Positions 1 to 8,132 are shown, numbered from the stretch's first letter. The stretch: DNA of 33,512 bases from Candidatus Zhuqueibacterota bacterium (GCA_016927835.1 JAFGMA010000127.1:1-33512), one strand, 5' to 3'. A program made the numbers and translations. The notes: generated by a model from the sequence alone, not told the origin.

Positions 1-1413
1 CGCCTGGGCAAGATCATGGCATGGACGCGGGATTTCCATCGCGTGGTCATCACCTGCCGCACCCAATTCTTTCCCCGCGATGAAGAAATTCCGGTGGAAA
101 CCGGTATCATCAAAGTGGGACCGCGGGGTGCCGGTGAAGGACCGCAGTTCACATTTTACAAAATTTACCTGTCGCCCTTCAGCGATGAGCAGGTTCAGGA
201 CTATCTGAAACGCCGCTTCCCGTTTTGGCAGCGGAATCGACGGCGCGCCGCATGCGAAATCGTGAAGAAAATCCCCAACCTGGCAGTACGCCCCATGCTG
301 CTGACTTACGTGGATGATCTCATCGGTTCCGGAAAAACTTTTGAAAACGCGTACCAGATTTATACCGAAATGGTAGACGCATGGCTCGAACGCGAACGCA
401 AGCATGTCGAGGACAAAGACGCCCTGCGCGAGTTCTCCGATAAACTGGCGATTGATCTCTTTCTCAACCGTGAAAAACGCGGGGGCGAGCGTATACCGTA
501 CCGGGAAATTGCACCGCTGGCGCAGAAATTCGACATCAAACTGGCAACCTGGCAACTGACGGGGCGCTCGCTGCTGAACCGCGATGCCGAGGGAAATTAC
601 AAATTTGCCCACCGCTCGATTTTGGAATTTTTGGTGGCGCAGAAAGTCCATCAATTCGATAAGCAGGCGCTCCAAATTGAAAGAAAATTATGGACCGAGC
701 AAGCCCGAAAATTTTTAGAGGAAGGATTCGATAACACGTGCTGGCAGAAAGTAGTCAGCTATCTTCGGGAACATCATTATGATGCAAAATTCCTTGCCAC
801 ATTAAATATTTTCATTCGCTTCGATCATGCTGAGATTAAAGAAGCTGGTGATTCAAAAAAAGTGATTAAAACCAGAAAAACTTTTGAAATATCAACCCAC
901 CCTGTAACGAACAGGGAATTTGAAGCATTCGATCCCTCGCATAAAACGAAGCGCGATAGTTATTCTGATCAGGATGACCAGCCTGTGGTTAATGTTTCCT
1001 GGGAAGAGGCGACTCAGTACTGCGCCTGGCTGAGCGAACAAACAGGGGAGAGATACCGCTTGCCAACGGAAGCCGAATGGAAATACGCCGCCAGCGGTGG
1101 GGGAAAGCGCCAGTATCCCTGGGGCGCTGAGAAACCCACACCGGAGCATGCGAATTATCGCGACTCAAATCTTGACAAAACGACACCGGTAGGCGCCTAT
1201 CCCGCAGGCATGACGCCCGAAGGATTGTTCGATATGGCGGGCAATGTCTGGGAGTGGTGTGCCGATTGGTATGATGAGTCAAAGGACGGCCGCGTTGTTC
1301 GCGGTGGCGCTTTCTTCAATCTTCCTGACGGTCTGCGCTGCGCCTATCGCTACGGGGTCAATCCACTTAGTCGCGACGACAGTGTGGGTTTTCGTTTTGT
1401 TCGCGGCGCTTAG
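1..1413 (+). CDS. NACHT/STAND-type NTPase with C-terminal FGE-sulfatase domain (5'-truncated)
   Basis: The frame is open from base 1, so the true start and the N-terminal part, including the Walker A/B motifs, lie outside the window. VVITCRTQF (about residues 15-23) looks like the sensor-1 strand of a NACHT/STAND ATPase. It is followed by an alpha-helical region with the FAHRSILEFLVAQ segment typical of the winged-helix part of such NTPases. From about residue 294 to the end is an FGE-sulfatase (SUMF1) domain: HPVTNREFEAF, VVNVSWEEATQYCAWL, YRLPTEAEWKYAA, YPWG, LFDMAGNVWEWCADWY, VVRGGAF and GFRFVRG. The paired active-site cysteines of true formylglycine-generating enzymes are not in place, so it is probably a ligand- or protein-binding C-type-lectin fold. 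STAND NTPases of this kind are often signalling or conflict (defence) proteins; the effector domain, if any, is upstream. The NTPase assignment rests on a fragment; the FGE domain is certain. Confidence 0.85.
   Translation, partial: RLGKIMAWTRDFHRVVITCRTQFFPRDEEIPVETGIIKVGPRGAGEGPQFTFYKIYLSPFSDEQVQDYLKRRFPFWQRNRRRAACEIVKKIPNLAVRPMLLTYVDDLIGSGKTFENAYQIYTEMVDAWLERERKHVEDKDALREFSDKLAIDLFLNREKRGGERIPYREIAPLAQKFDIKLATWQLTGRSLLNRDAEGNYKFAHRSILEFLVAQKVHQFDKQALQIERKLWTEQARKFLEEGFDNTCWQKVVSYLREHHYDAKFLATLNIFIRFDHAEIKEAGDSKKVIKTRKTFEISTHPVTNREFEAFDPSHKTKRDSYSDQDDQPVVNVSWEEATQYCAWLSEQTGERYRLPTEAEWKYAASGGGKRQYPWGAEKPTPEHANYRDSNLDKTTPVGAYPAGMTPEGLFDMAGNVWEWCADWYDESKDGRVVRGGAFFNLPDGLRCAYRYGVNPLSRDDSVGFRFVRGA
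1291..1413 (+). other. Candidate DGR-type variable region at the 3' end of the FGE domain
   Basis: The last ~38 codons align with the variable segment of FGE/C-type-lectin targets of diversity-generating retroelements, between the fixed anchors VVRGG and GFRFV. At the positions that are usually Asn (AAY) in templates, this gene has ttc, ttc, aat, ctt, gac, ggt, tgc, tat, tac, gtc, aat, ctt, agt, gac, gac and agt. All end in C or T, as adenine-directed mutagenesis of AAY codons would leave them. Fixed positions use mixed third bases (ctg, ggg, cca, gtg). No template repeat and no reverse transcriptase were found in the window, so this is a candidate only. Confidence 0.35.
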
Positions 1414-1457
1414 TCATGGATCTCTGAAATTCTGTCCCTCTGAAACTCTGAATCGTA

Positions 1458-1518
1458 GCGCAAGATGCTTCTTGCGCGGAGTGCGAAAGCTTGCTTTCGC
1501 CCGGAAGCGCAGCTTCCG
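1458..1518. repeat. Three back-to-back hairpins
   Basis: Three perfect hairpins follow one another 44 bases after the stop of the NTPase gene. They are GCGCAAGA/TCTTGCGC with a 4-nt loop (1458-1477), GCGAAAGC/GCTTTCGC with a 2-nt loop (1483-1500), and CGGAAGC/GCTTCCG with a 3-nt loop (1502-1518), followed by an A-run. The middle one belongs to a dispersed family also found at 16882-16905 and 27345-27368. There is no T-run after them on the plus strand, so they are not classical intrinsic terminators. A REP-like role or a stop of converging transcription is possible. Confidence 0.8.
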
Positions 1519-1581
1519 AAAAAATGATCCCGGCAATCGTTTATACCCGATTCAAGCATGAAAAAAATGATTTACGATTGA

Positions 1582-1692
1582 AGATTAACGATTTTTGATT
1601 TTAGAAGGAGCGCTCCCGGAAAAATCGAAGCTCAAGCAATCACGAATACATCTAAAATCGCAAATCGTTAATCTCTGTTCTGAGATCAAAAA
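1582..1692. repeat. Dispersed AT-rich inverted repeat, copy 1
   Basis: Two 24-bp arms (1582-1605 and 1651-1674) form an inverted repeat with two mismatches around a 45-base centre. The tail at 1668-1691 (TTAATCTCTGTTCTGAGATC, then AAAA) recurs with few changes at 7436-7459, where a related hairpin precedes it. The rest of 1519-1787 holds no gene that can be supported. Confidence 0.7.
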
Positions 1693-1787
1693 CAGGAGCA
1701 ACAGAAGTGGTATACGATAGCTGTTTTCAATTTACCGGAACGGATCGATTTTTAAATGCGCCTGACGGCGCTTAGCTAAAGTAAACT

Positions 1788-1816
1788 TTGGCACTCCGGA
1801 TATGGCTTATTAAATT
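1788..1816 (+). promoter_or_regulatory. Possible sigma-70-like promoter of the sialidase-like gene
   Basis: TTGGCA (1788-1793) and TAAATT (1811-1816) are separated by 17 bp and lie about 35 bases before the start codon. The -35 box matches the consensus at 5 of 6 positions, the -10 box only at 4 of 6. Confidence 0.35.
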
Positions 1817-1850
1817 ATACAACTTGAATCAAAAAAATGGAGGAAAAAGA

Positions 1851-3014
1851 ATGCAACTTGCTTTCAACCCGATAACGCACGCCTTGAAAATCATTTCGTA
1901 TTTTACGATATTCACCCTACTCACATGCACGCAGGAGAAAAAAATGGATCAGATTGACGTAAGGGCGCTTCCGGGCGCCAAAACGGTTTGCGTCGTAAAA
2001 GGCTCAGGATATTTCCCGGTGATCGCCGATATTGGCGGGGGAGAACTTGCCATTGTTTTACGCGGCGGGGCACCTCATATAGGAATCGGTGGCAGGCTCG
2101 ATCTGGTGCGTTCCGGAGACGGCGGGATCACCTGGTCGGAGCCGCAGGTGATTGTCGACAGCGAAAAGGACGACCGCAATCCGGCGTTCGGCGTGGCTGC
2201 GAACGGTGACCTGGTGCTCGGATACCACTGGCAGGCGGGTTATGATGACGACGGAACCTGGAATCCGGGTCCGTATAAGCAGGATACGAAACTCGCCCGT
2301 TCGAATGACCGCGGCAAAACCTGGGAGAAACCGGTTTTCCTCGGTCCGGAAATCCATCGCGGAAACTCCCCATTCGGAAAGGTATTTAAAGATTCGGCAG
2401 GCACACTTTACATGCCGGTTTATGGCGCGAAAAATCCGGAGCCGGGCATCAGAATTTCATCTGATACCACGTACACGTTCCTGCTGGTCTCAACCGATCA
2501 TGGGAAGTCGTGGGGCAGATCCATCGAAGTCGCCCACGGATTGAATGAAGCAGATTACCTGATTCTGCCTGACGGCGATTGGTTGTGCGCAGCGCGTTCG
2601 CAAAAGCGGGATGAGCAGGCGATTTACACCTGCCGCTCAAAAGACAAGGGCGAATCGTGGTCGCAACCGCAACGTGTCACCGAAGGCAAGGAGCATCCAC
2701 CGGATTTAACTCTGCTGAGCGATGGATCGATTTTGCTGGTCTTCGGCGTGCGGCATGAACCATTCGGCATTCAGGGCATGGTGAGCCGGGATTCGGGACA
2801 TACGTGGCTGACGACGCGTTTGCTATTCGCGGATGATTTGCCGGGAACCGACATCGGCTATCCATCGACCGTGCGGATGGCGGATGGGCGACTGGTCACC
2901 GTGTATTACCGCAAAGATGGCATCGGCAAATTTGGCGATCCGGACTTCGTGGGCTGTTTCGGTGTCGTTTATGATGAACAGGCACTGCTGGCGGCGCTGA
3001 CGAAGGCAAAATGA
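1851..3014 (+). CDS. BNR/Asp-box sialidase-like glycosidase, probable lipoprotein
   Basis: This 387-residue protein has five Asp-boxes (S-x-D-x-G-x-T/S-W): SGDGGITW (about 88-95), SNDRGKTW, STDHGKSW, SKDKGESW and SRDSGHTW. This marks a six-bladed sialidase-type propeller of the Sialidase_2/BNR family, which cleaves terminal sugars from glycans or, in some members, only binds them. The start at 1851 is chosen because GGAGGA (1839-1844) sits 6 bases upstream; the frame remains open further 5'. The N-terminus has a hydrophobic stretch ending in LLTC (Cys26). This could be a lipobox, but Thr before the Cys is unusual, so periplasmic or outer-membrane placement is likely rather than proven. The substrate cannot be told from sequence. 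It ends 8 bases from the stop of the convergent DUF1848 gene, with no terminator between them. Confidence 0.85.
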   Translation: MQLAFNPITHALKIISYFTIFTLLTCTQEKKMDQIDVRALPGAKTVCVVKGSGYFPVIADIGGGELAIVLRGGAPHIGIGGRLDLVRSGDGGITWSEPQVIVDSEKDDRNPAFGVAANGDLVLGYHWQAGYDDDGTWNPGPYKQDTKLARSNDRGKTWEKPVFLGPEIHRGNSPFGKVFKDSAGTLYMPVYGAKNPEPGIRISSDTTYTFLLVSTDHGKSWGRSIEVAHGLNEADYLILPDGDWLCAARSQKRDEQAIYTCRSKDKGESWSQPQRVTEGKEHPPDLTLLSDGSILLVFGVRHEPFGIQGMVSRDSGHTWLTTRLLFADDLPGTDIGYPSTVRMADGRLVTVYYRKDGIGKFGDPDFVGCFGVVYDEQALLAALTKAK

Positions 3015-3022
3015 AAAGGCAG

Positions 3023-3808
3023 TCAATCGGCAGGATTGGCGTAACAATAGCGGCAGCCATGGGGACATTTGTAGTACCAACCGATATCCCAGCTTTCGGT
3101 ACAGCCGCATAATTTGCGTTGTCCTTTGGCGCGCTTTTCCGAGCAGCGTTCCCCTTTCGGATGCAGTTCCGATAAAAGCGTGCCATCGATGCAGCGCGAA
3201 ATCGGCAAACCAGGCATACTGCAGGCATGAATCCGCAGTCGATTTTCATCCGCAATCGCCATCAATTGGTCTGCTTCTTCTCGCCATTTTTCCGGGCTCA
3301 CTTCCCGGATTTGTAATCCAAACCGTTCCAACCGTAGCTTGACTTTTTTGTACACTGCCATCCAACTGACGGAAATATTGCGAATGCCAGCCGCTGCAAA
3401 TTCAGGCGCCAGCGTTTTGAATAGCCGGAAGTTAGAGTATTCCGCTCCGTCCGGCAATTTCAGATGTACGATTGGATCGAAACGAATCCGGATCCGTTCC
3501 GGTGCGCCGGTCAGGGCAATCAATTGAGGCAGCATTTCCAGGCTTTTTTGCGTCACGGGAACGCGCGGCTCAAGGATTGTGCCCCCCATGCCGGTGATGG
3601 TGAAATGAACGAAAAGCTGATCGTATTGCATAATTTGCCGGTTCAGCCGGGGATGATGCAGCAGGTGCTCCGGATTTTTTGTCCAGATGACCACAGTGTG
3701 AACCGTTTCAGGCGGACATTTTTCGTGCAAAATCCTGGCGGTGTCCAGCGGAAAACATGCAACCATGTCGATCCGCCGGCTGGCTGATATGACTTTTTTT
3801 AAGCCCAT
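3023..3808 (-). CDS. DUF1848 family protein with C-terminal Fe-S-type cysteine cluster
   Basis: This 261-residue protein has the DUF1848 signatures: an early SASRRIDM segment, VVIWTKNPEHLL, and the C-terminal block LCGCTESWDIGWYYKCP followed by HGCRYCYANP. The closing C-x3-C-x2-C resembles the radical-SAM cluster motif, but in this family it lies at the C-terminus instead of near the N-terminus. The family has no established reaction; a radical-SAM-like or spore-photolyase-like role is only a hypothesis. Length is normal for the family. The ATG at 3808 starts the conserved N-terminus directly; no strong ribosome binding site precedes it. The gene is monocistronic and convergent with the sialidase-like gene, with an 8-base gap. 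Confidence 0.85.
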   Translation of the reverse strand: MGLKKVISASRRIDMVACFPLDTARILHEKCPPETVHTVVIWTKNPEHLLHHPRLNRQIMQYDQLFVHFTITGMGGTILEPRVPVTQKSLEMLPQLIALTGAPERIRIRFDPIVHLKLPDGAEYSNFRLFKTLAPEFAAAGIRNISVSWMAVYKKVKLRLERFGLQIREVSPEKWREEADQLMAIADENRLRIHACSMPGLPISRCIDGTLLSELHPKGERCSEKRAKGQRKLCGCTESWDIGWYYKCPHGCRYCYANPAD

Positions 3809-4044
3809 AGAATCTTGTTTTTATACGTAACCTGAATTTTTGAGATAGAATTTATCCCGCCACCAAATTGATGGGCAACAATCAAATCTCCGCTAATCAA
3901 ACAACTTTGTTTGGTCGGCAATTGGAAAAATTGGACTTCAAATTGCCTATTTCACTGGCATTGGCTTTAGGAAATTTGTGCTATGAGTTCCCTGAGCTTA
4001 ACAGGCACTATAGAAATGGCATCTTCAAATCAAATTTGTACATG

Positions 4045-5574
4045 TCATTGAGATGACGATGATCGCACGTGAGCCATTTCCCTGAACCGATTTTTCAACG
4101 CCGGATATAATTCTTTGAAAATTTGATACATCTGGTTATAAAAGTCAACATTGCCCGGGATGGGATCGACAGCGTTATCGTAGGTTACAATTCGGTGACA
4201 GGCTGCTTCCGGATTTTCATAAATGCCGCACCCCAGCCCGGCAAGCATCGCCGCACCGACTGCTGCCTGTTCTGAAACGTTCGCCCGAATCACCTGGCAA
4301 CCGAAAATATCAGCGATAATTTGCCGCCAGACAGCGCTGCCCGATCCACCCCCTGAAACCACCACAGACGACGTCTTCACGCCGAGTGATTTAAAAATCT
4401 CCAGTGAATCGCGCATGGCAAAGGTGACACCTTCAAGAATTGCGCGCGATAAATGGTTCAGCGTATGCCGCAGAGAAAGCCCGATGAATGCGCCTCTTGC
4501 GTCAGCATCCATCCACGGGGTACGTTCGCCCAGCAGATATGGCAAAAAGAACAGGCTTTCGGCGCCGGGCGATACCTGTGCTGCGCGATTCGATAAGTCT
4601 TCAAAATCAACAACCTGGTTCGCTGCGCAAAAATGTTGACGGAACCAATTGAGCGACAATCCGGCAGAGAGCATTGCCCCCATCAAAAACCATTTTTGCC
4701 GCACACAATGGCAGAAAGTATGCGTCCGCAATTCAGGATCATAAGCGATCGAACTCAATGGCGTAAAAAGCTGTCCGCCAGTGCCAATCGTGAGCAAAAC
4801 GCTGCCATCATCAATGATCCCGTTTCCGAACGCAGCTACCGGTTGATCACCACCGCCAGCGACAACGGGCGTCCCCTTGCGCAGACCGGTTTCGCTGGCG
4901 GCTTCTCCCGTGATTTCCCCGACAACCTCCGCAGCCTCGTAAATCTCCGGCAATAGCTTTGCCGGGAGATCGAGTAGTTCCAGCAGTTGCTGCGACCATT
5001 GCCGGGATCGCACATCAAAGAGCAGCGTGGAAGATGCATCGGAATAATCGGTTGCCAATTCACCGGTCATTCGAAAGCGGATGTAGTCTTTCGGGAGCAA
5101 AGAGATGCGGGCACGGGAAATCGATTCGGGCTCGTTTTCGCGTAACCAGAGCAGCGTGGCAGCCATAAATCCGGCGGCGAGACGATTGCACGTAAGCTTA
5201 GCCATCTGTTCGATACCGAGGTGCGCCATCACCCGGTCAACCTGTGAAGCGCTTCTTTGATCCGCCCAGATGATAGCCGGTCGCAGCAACTGCTGGTCTT
5301 TATCGAGCAAAACCGTGCCGTGCATTTGACCGGAAAAACCGGCTCCGGCAATTGCTGAAGGCGCTACTTTGGCGTTTGATAGCACCGCGCGGATACTGCG
5401 ACATGTTGCCTGCCACCACGTTTCCGGATGCTGCTCCGCCCGGGCTATCGCAGGGGCATAAATTTCATATTCCTCCCGTGCGATACCGAGTATTGAGCCG
5501 GTTGCATCCATGAGAATGGATTTCACGCTTGACGTACCCAGATCGATTCCAAGCAGCACGTTGTCATTCTTCAT
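4045..5574 (-). CDS. xylB: Xylulokinase-type FGGY carbohydrate kinase
   Basis: This 509-residue protein would phosphorylate D-xylulose (or a close ketose) with ATP in the cytoplasm, feeding the pentose phosphate pathway. Visible motifs are the N-terminal phosphate loop GIDLGTSSVK (9-18), SGQMHG (81-86, typical of XylB), PAIIWADQRS (sugar contact region), the GGGDQP loop whose Asp243 should be the catalytic base, and VVVSGGGSGS plus EQAAVGAAMLAG of the ATP domain. The start at 5574 is preferred over upstream in-frame starts because the FGGY fold begins at once and GGGGAG lies about 8 bases before it. It follows the FAH-family gene on the same strand with a 130-base spacer, probably as one operon. 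FGGY kinases vary in substrate, so another ketose is possible. Confidence 0.88.
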   Translation of the reverse strand: MKNDNVLLGIDLGTSSVKSILMDATGSILGIAREEYEIYAPAIARAEQHPETWWQATCRSIRAVLSNAKVAPSAIAGAGFSGQMHGTVLLDKDQQLLRPAIIWADQRSASQVDRVMAHLGIEQMAKLTCNRLAAGFMAATLLWLRENEPESISRARISLLPKDYIRFRMTGELATDYSDASSTLLFDVRSRQWSQQLLELLDLPAKLLPEIYEAAEVVGEITGEAASETGLRKGTPVVAGGGDQPVAAFGNGIIDDGSVLLTIGTGGQLFTPLSSIAYDPELRTHTFCHCVRQKWFLMGAMLSAGLSLNWFRQHFCAANQVVDFEDLSNRAAQVSPGAESLFFLPYLLGERTPWMDADARGAFIGLSLRHTLNHLSRAILEGVTFAMRDSLEIFKSLGVKTSSVVVSGGGSGSAVWRQIIADIFGCQVIRANVSEQAAVGAAMLAGLGCGIYENPEAACHRIVTYDNAVDPIPGNVDFYNQMYQIFKELYPALKNRFREMAHVRSSSSQ

Positions 5575-5704
5575 TGACCGCACTCCCCGTGAAGCGTTTG
5601 GCAGATGCTGATTTTTGAAACATGCATCGCATCGATGCGAGTGTTTTTTGACGGGGGAAGTGAATCCAAAACAGGAACGGCTGGCATCGCGGCAGGCGGG
5701 CGGT

Positions 5705-6610
5705 TCATGATTTTTCCTCAAACACAAAATTCCGGAGTATTCCCAGGTGTTCGACCTCCGCTTCCAGTATATCGCCATCCTGAATCGGAGAAACGCCTTC
5801 GGGTGTGCCGGTTGCGATGATGTCTCCCGGTTCAAGCGAAATATAGGTTGAGATATAATGAATGAGTCGCGGAATTTTAAATATCATGTCCGATGTATTC
5901 GCCTGTTGCTTGACATCGCCATTAATTTTCAATGAAATATCCAGATGGTGCGGGTCTTTTATCGCGTCAGCCGGTACCAGGTACGGTCCAATCGGGCAGA
6001 ACGTATCGATGCTCTTGGCAAGGAACCAGGGATGCCCTTTTTCCATAGCTTTTCGCTGCAAGCCGCGTTCGGAAATATCGTTCACGATCGTGTAGCCGGC
6101 GACATAATCATACGCATCTTGTTCGGGAATTTTCTTGCCGCGTTTGCTGATCACGATCCCCAATTCAACTTCATGCTCCACCGGACCGCTGCCCGCCGGC
6201 AGCACAATGTTCCCCTGATGCGGAATCATCGATGATACAGCTTTCCCGAAAAACATTGGCTCGGACGGTGGCTTGTGACCGGTTTCCGCGGCATGCGCGG
6301 CATAATTTCTACCGATACAGATTATTTTCTGAGGACGTCCGATTGGTACCTGGTAGCGAACATCCTGTTTGATGACGAAATCTTTCAGGGATTTGAATTG
6401 CTTGATGACATCCAGAACTTCTTTGAAGGATGCGGCTGAGAAATATTCCATTTCAACCATGATTTGCAGAAATGAAAGCAGGGGACCGCGTCCGCTGGAT
6501 TGAATATCTTTGAAAACTTCCCAACAATAGGTGAAATCGTATTGCCGATGATGGTATTCGATACCGATTCGAGGCTCATTCCGGGGCGTAAGGTAAGAAA
6601 ATGCTTTCAC
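5705..6610 (-). CDS. Fumarylacetoacetate hydrolase (FAH) family enzyme
   Basis: This 301-residue protein carries the FAH-fold core: KIICIGRNYAAHAAETG, EPMFFGKAVSSMI, HEVELGIVI with probable metal ligands Glu147 and Glu149, IVNDISERGLQ with Asp178, and IIATGTPEGV near the C-terminus. Family members hydrolyse or decarboxylate 2-oxo acids; those in sugar clusters often act on 2,4-diketo-3-deoxy sugar acids or acylpyruvates. The first ~90 residues form the variable N-terminal domain. The start is GTG at 6610, fixed by AGGAG placed 6 bases upstream. It is the first gene of a likely two-gene operon with the xylulokinase, which points to sugar or sugar-acid catabolism. The exact substrate cannot be read from sequence. 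A 107-bp MITE inside repeat D sits just upstream of its start. Confidence 0.88.
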   Translation of the reverse strand: MKAFSYLTPRNEPRIGIEYHHRQYDFTYCWEVFKDIQSSGRGPLLSFLQIMVEMEYFSAASFKEVLDVIKQFKSLKDFVIKQDVRYQVPIGRPQKIICIGRNYAAHAAETGHKPPSEPMFFGKAVSSMIPHQGNIVLPAGSGPVEHEVELGIVISKRGKKIPEQDAYDYVAGYTIVNDISERGLQRKAMEKGHPWFLAKSIDTFCPIGPYLVPADAIKDPHHLDISLKINGDVKQQANTSDMIFKIPRLIHYISTYISLEPGDIIATGTPEGVSPIQDGDILEAEVEHLGILRNFVFEEKS

Positions 6611-6664
6611 TTGTTACTCCTATAAATTATTTTCCGGCTGCATGAATTTGGCTTGTGTTTCATC

Positions 6665-7140
6665 ACTTGAGTTATTCATAAAGAGCTGATTCTTAATTTG
6701 CATCTAACAAAAAAAACAGATGATTAGCGGAATGATGCAAATTGAATTCAGTTTTAAGCCTGAATTTCAATGAATGATTCAAGGAACGTCAGGCGATGCG
6801 AGTGCCTCAGTTTAGGAGGGGGAGTAAAACAACCTGGACATTTTGCTTAATAATAATTTTGATTACTAGCCACTTAAACCATTTGATTGGGCAGCTTCTT
6901 TTATCCCACCTCCTGAAATGCCGATCCGGTGCACTCGCAAAAGATAAAATTTAAACGTATTCATTTTTTTAGCTACTGATTGAAACAGATGAAACACGGA
7001 TTTATTTCACTGTGTTGCTTTTATCCGTGTTAAATCAGTGAAGATCCGTGGCAAAATCTTATTTGCTCGCTTTTTAGTTTGAATGTCGCATTATCTCCGA
7101 AAATTCTAACCTTAGTAATTTATATGAATAATCCAGGATA
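6665..7140. repeat. Dispersed repeat D, copy 1 (interrupted by a 107-bp MITE)
   Basis: The segment is the reverse complement of 25750-26127, by eye about 80-85% identical, once the 107 bases of the inserted element are removed (369 against 378 bases). The outer ends form an imperfect inverted repeat (TTGAGTTATTCATAAA against CTGGATTATTCATATAAA), so D is probably a non-autonomous mobile element. Its centre is a shorter palindrome built from CACGGAT and TCAGTGAA-type words. Confidence 0.85.
6811..6917 (+). mobile_element. 107-bp MITE-like element, copy A
   Basis: The ends are 19-bp inverted repeats (6811-6829 and 6899-6917, 3-4 mismatches) built on GGAGGTGGGATAAAA. The length is identical to copy B (12447-12553), which matches in reverse complement at about 80%. 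Shared internal words include TGGA-ATTTTGCT and TAGCCACTTAA. There is no coding capacity. The same site in repeat D copy 2 (near 25980) is empty. Confidence 0.85.
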
Positions 7141-7750
7141 AAAACACAATCGCTGGCGAATGAAAAGCATTAGATCCTTTGAATCAAATGCCTGATTTTA
7201 TATAAAAATGAAGCGGGAGGCACGATGGTGTTCGATAGCATAATCATGCTCAGAAATAAAGGAATAAATTTAAAAAAAATCAAGAGAAAAAAATATTGAT
7301 CGGGTAATAGATCGGTTCTTGATTCTCTTCATGGTAATCCTTCTCTACCCCTTCGAATATACCTCAGAAGACGATTTGCGGTAAAGATTTACGATTTTTG
7401 ATTTGCGAATTTAAGCCTTCGCAAATCGTCTATGGTTAATCCTTGTTCCGAGATCAAAACATTAATGGTGGTGAGCTATTGCTTAAAAAGATACTCACTT
7501 TGAGCAAAAATGATGCGTCGATGGCATTCAGGATGAATCTTTTTATTTTGTGATAAGATTTAATTTTTACATCGTGCACAACCGCAAAAAGATTCTTCCA
7601 GAATGACAGGCGCCCGGCATCATATTACAAAGCAAGCCCCAATAAGGTGAACTGCTCTTTGGTTCCAGGACAGGCGTGCGGCGTTTGCAGATTGGTAGAA
7701 AAATGAGAGCCAGCCGCAAGCGCGGCAGCGTCAAGTTCGAAACTTTCACC
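7141..7750. other. Gene-free region with a second copy of the AT-rich hairpin repeat
   Basis: No coding region can be supported. A hairpin GATTTGCGAA/TTCGCAAATC (7400-7409 and 7418-7427, 8-nt loop) is followed by a tail at 7436-7459 that matches 1668-1691, making this copy 2 of that dispersed repeat (7385-7459). The remaining bases are AT-rich with no recognisable RNA gene. Confidence 0.6.
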
Positions 7751-7779
7751 TTGACATTTTATCAATTGTTGCCTATATT
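7751..7779 (+). promoter_or_regulatory. Strong sigma-70-like promoter
   Basis: TTGACA (7751-7756), a spacer of exactly 17 bp, and TATATT (7774-7779) give a near-consensus promoter about 70 bases before the Cys-rich protein gene. The same -35 with the same following bases (TTGACATTTT) and the same -10 recur at 30846-30874. Confidence 0.75.
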
Positions 7780-7850
7780 TTAACTTTCAACTAGTTAGCA
7801 AGAGGTATCACAATCGATCAGTTAACCGGAAAAATGACTGGAGAGCGCGC

Positions 7851-8132
7851 ATGAATTGTTTCAAATGCGGGATGGAGATTCAACTGGATATCAAACCCCG
7901 AAGCAAAGATACTTGCTCACGATGCGATTCTTATTTGCATTGCTGCTACAATTGCCGCTTTTATGATGTGAAAGCGCCGAATCAGTGTCGCGAACCCATG
8001 GCAATCCCTCAAAAAGATAAGGATTTGGGTAATAACTGCCATTACTTTGAAATCCGGAAAGATAAACCAACGGACACCAAAAGACAGATGGATGACGCCC
8101 GCAAAAAACTGGAAGATTTATTTAAAAAATGA
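7851..8132 (+). CDS. Small Cys-rich (zinc-ribbon-like) protein
   Basis: This 93-residue protein has nine cysteines arranged as MNCFKCG, CSRCDSYLHCCYNCRFYD, NQCREP and NNCHYFE, then a charged helical tail. The CCxNCxFYD...C..P...NxCxYF pattern belongs to a small family of unknown function seen in several environmental phyla. The cysteines probably bind zinc, or iron in another reading. GGAG (7840-7843) lies 7 bases before the ATG, and a near-consensus promoter lies further upstream. The stop codon overlaps the start of the TonB receptor gene (ATGA at 8129-8132), so the two are translationally coupled. No signal peptide is seen, so it should be cytoplasmic, unlike its partner. Confidence 0.8.
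   Translation: MNCFKCGMEIQLDIKPRSKDTCSRCDSYLHCCYNCRFYDVKAPNQCREPMAIPQKDKDLGNNCHYFEIRKDKPTDTKRQMDDARKKLEDLFKK

Noticed and set aside
1244..1561. 105-codon open frame overlapping the FGE domain and the hairpin cluster
   Set aside because: It overlaps the well-supported FGE frame, and its end is made of the palindromes at 1458-1518.
1414..1850. Search for a DGR template repeat or reverse transcriptase downstream of the FGE gene
   Set aside because: No sequence resembling 1291-1413 and no reverse transcriptase motif were found here or elsewhere in the window by eye.
3868..4056. Plus-strand 62-codon open frame between the DUF1848 and xylulokinase genes
   Set aside because: No ribosome binding site, no recognisable domain, and it overlaps the 3' end of the xylulokinase gene on the other strand by 12 bases.
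5627..5648. Palindrome TCGCATCGATGCGA followed by a T-run between the xylulokinase and FAH genes
   Set aside because: It would act as a terminator only on the plus strand, where no gene is transcribed; on the minus strand it lies inside the probable operon.
7567..7749. Minus-strand 60-codon open frame in the gene-free region
   Set aside because: No ribosome binding site or known family; it ends at the promoter of the Cys-rich protein on the other strand.
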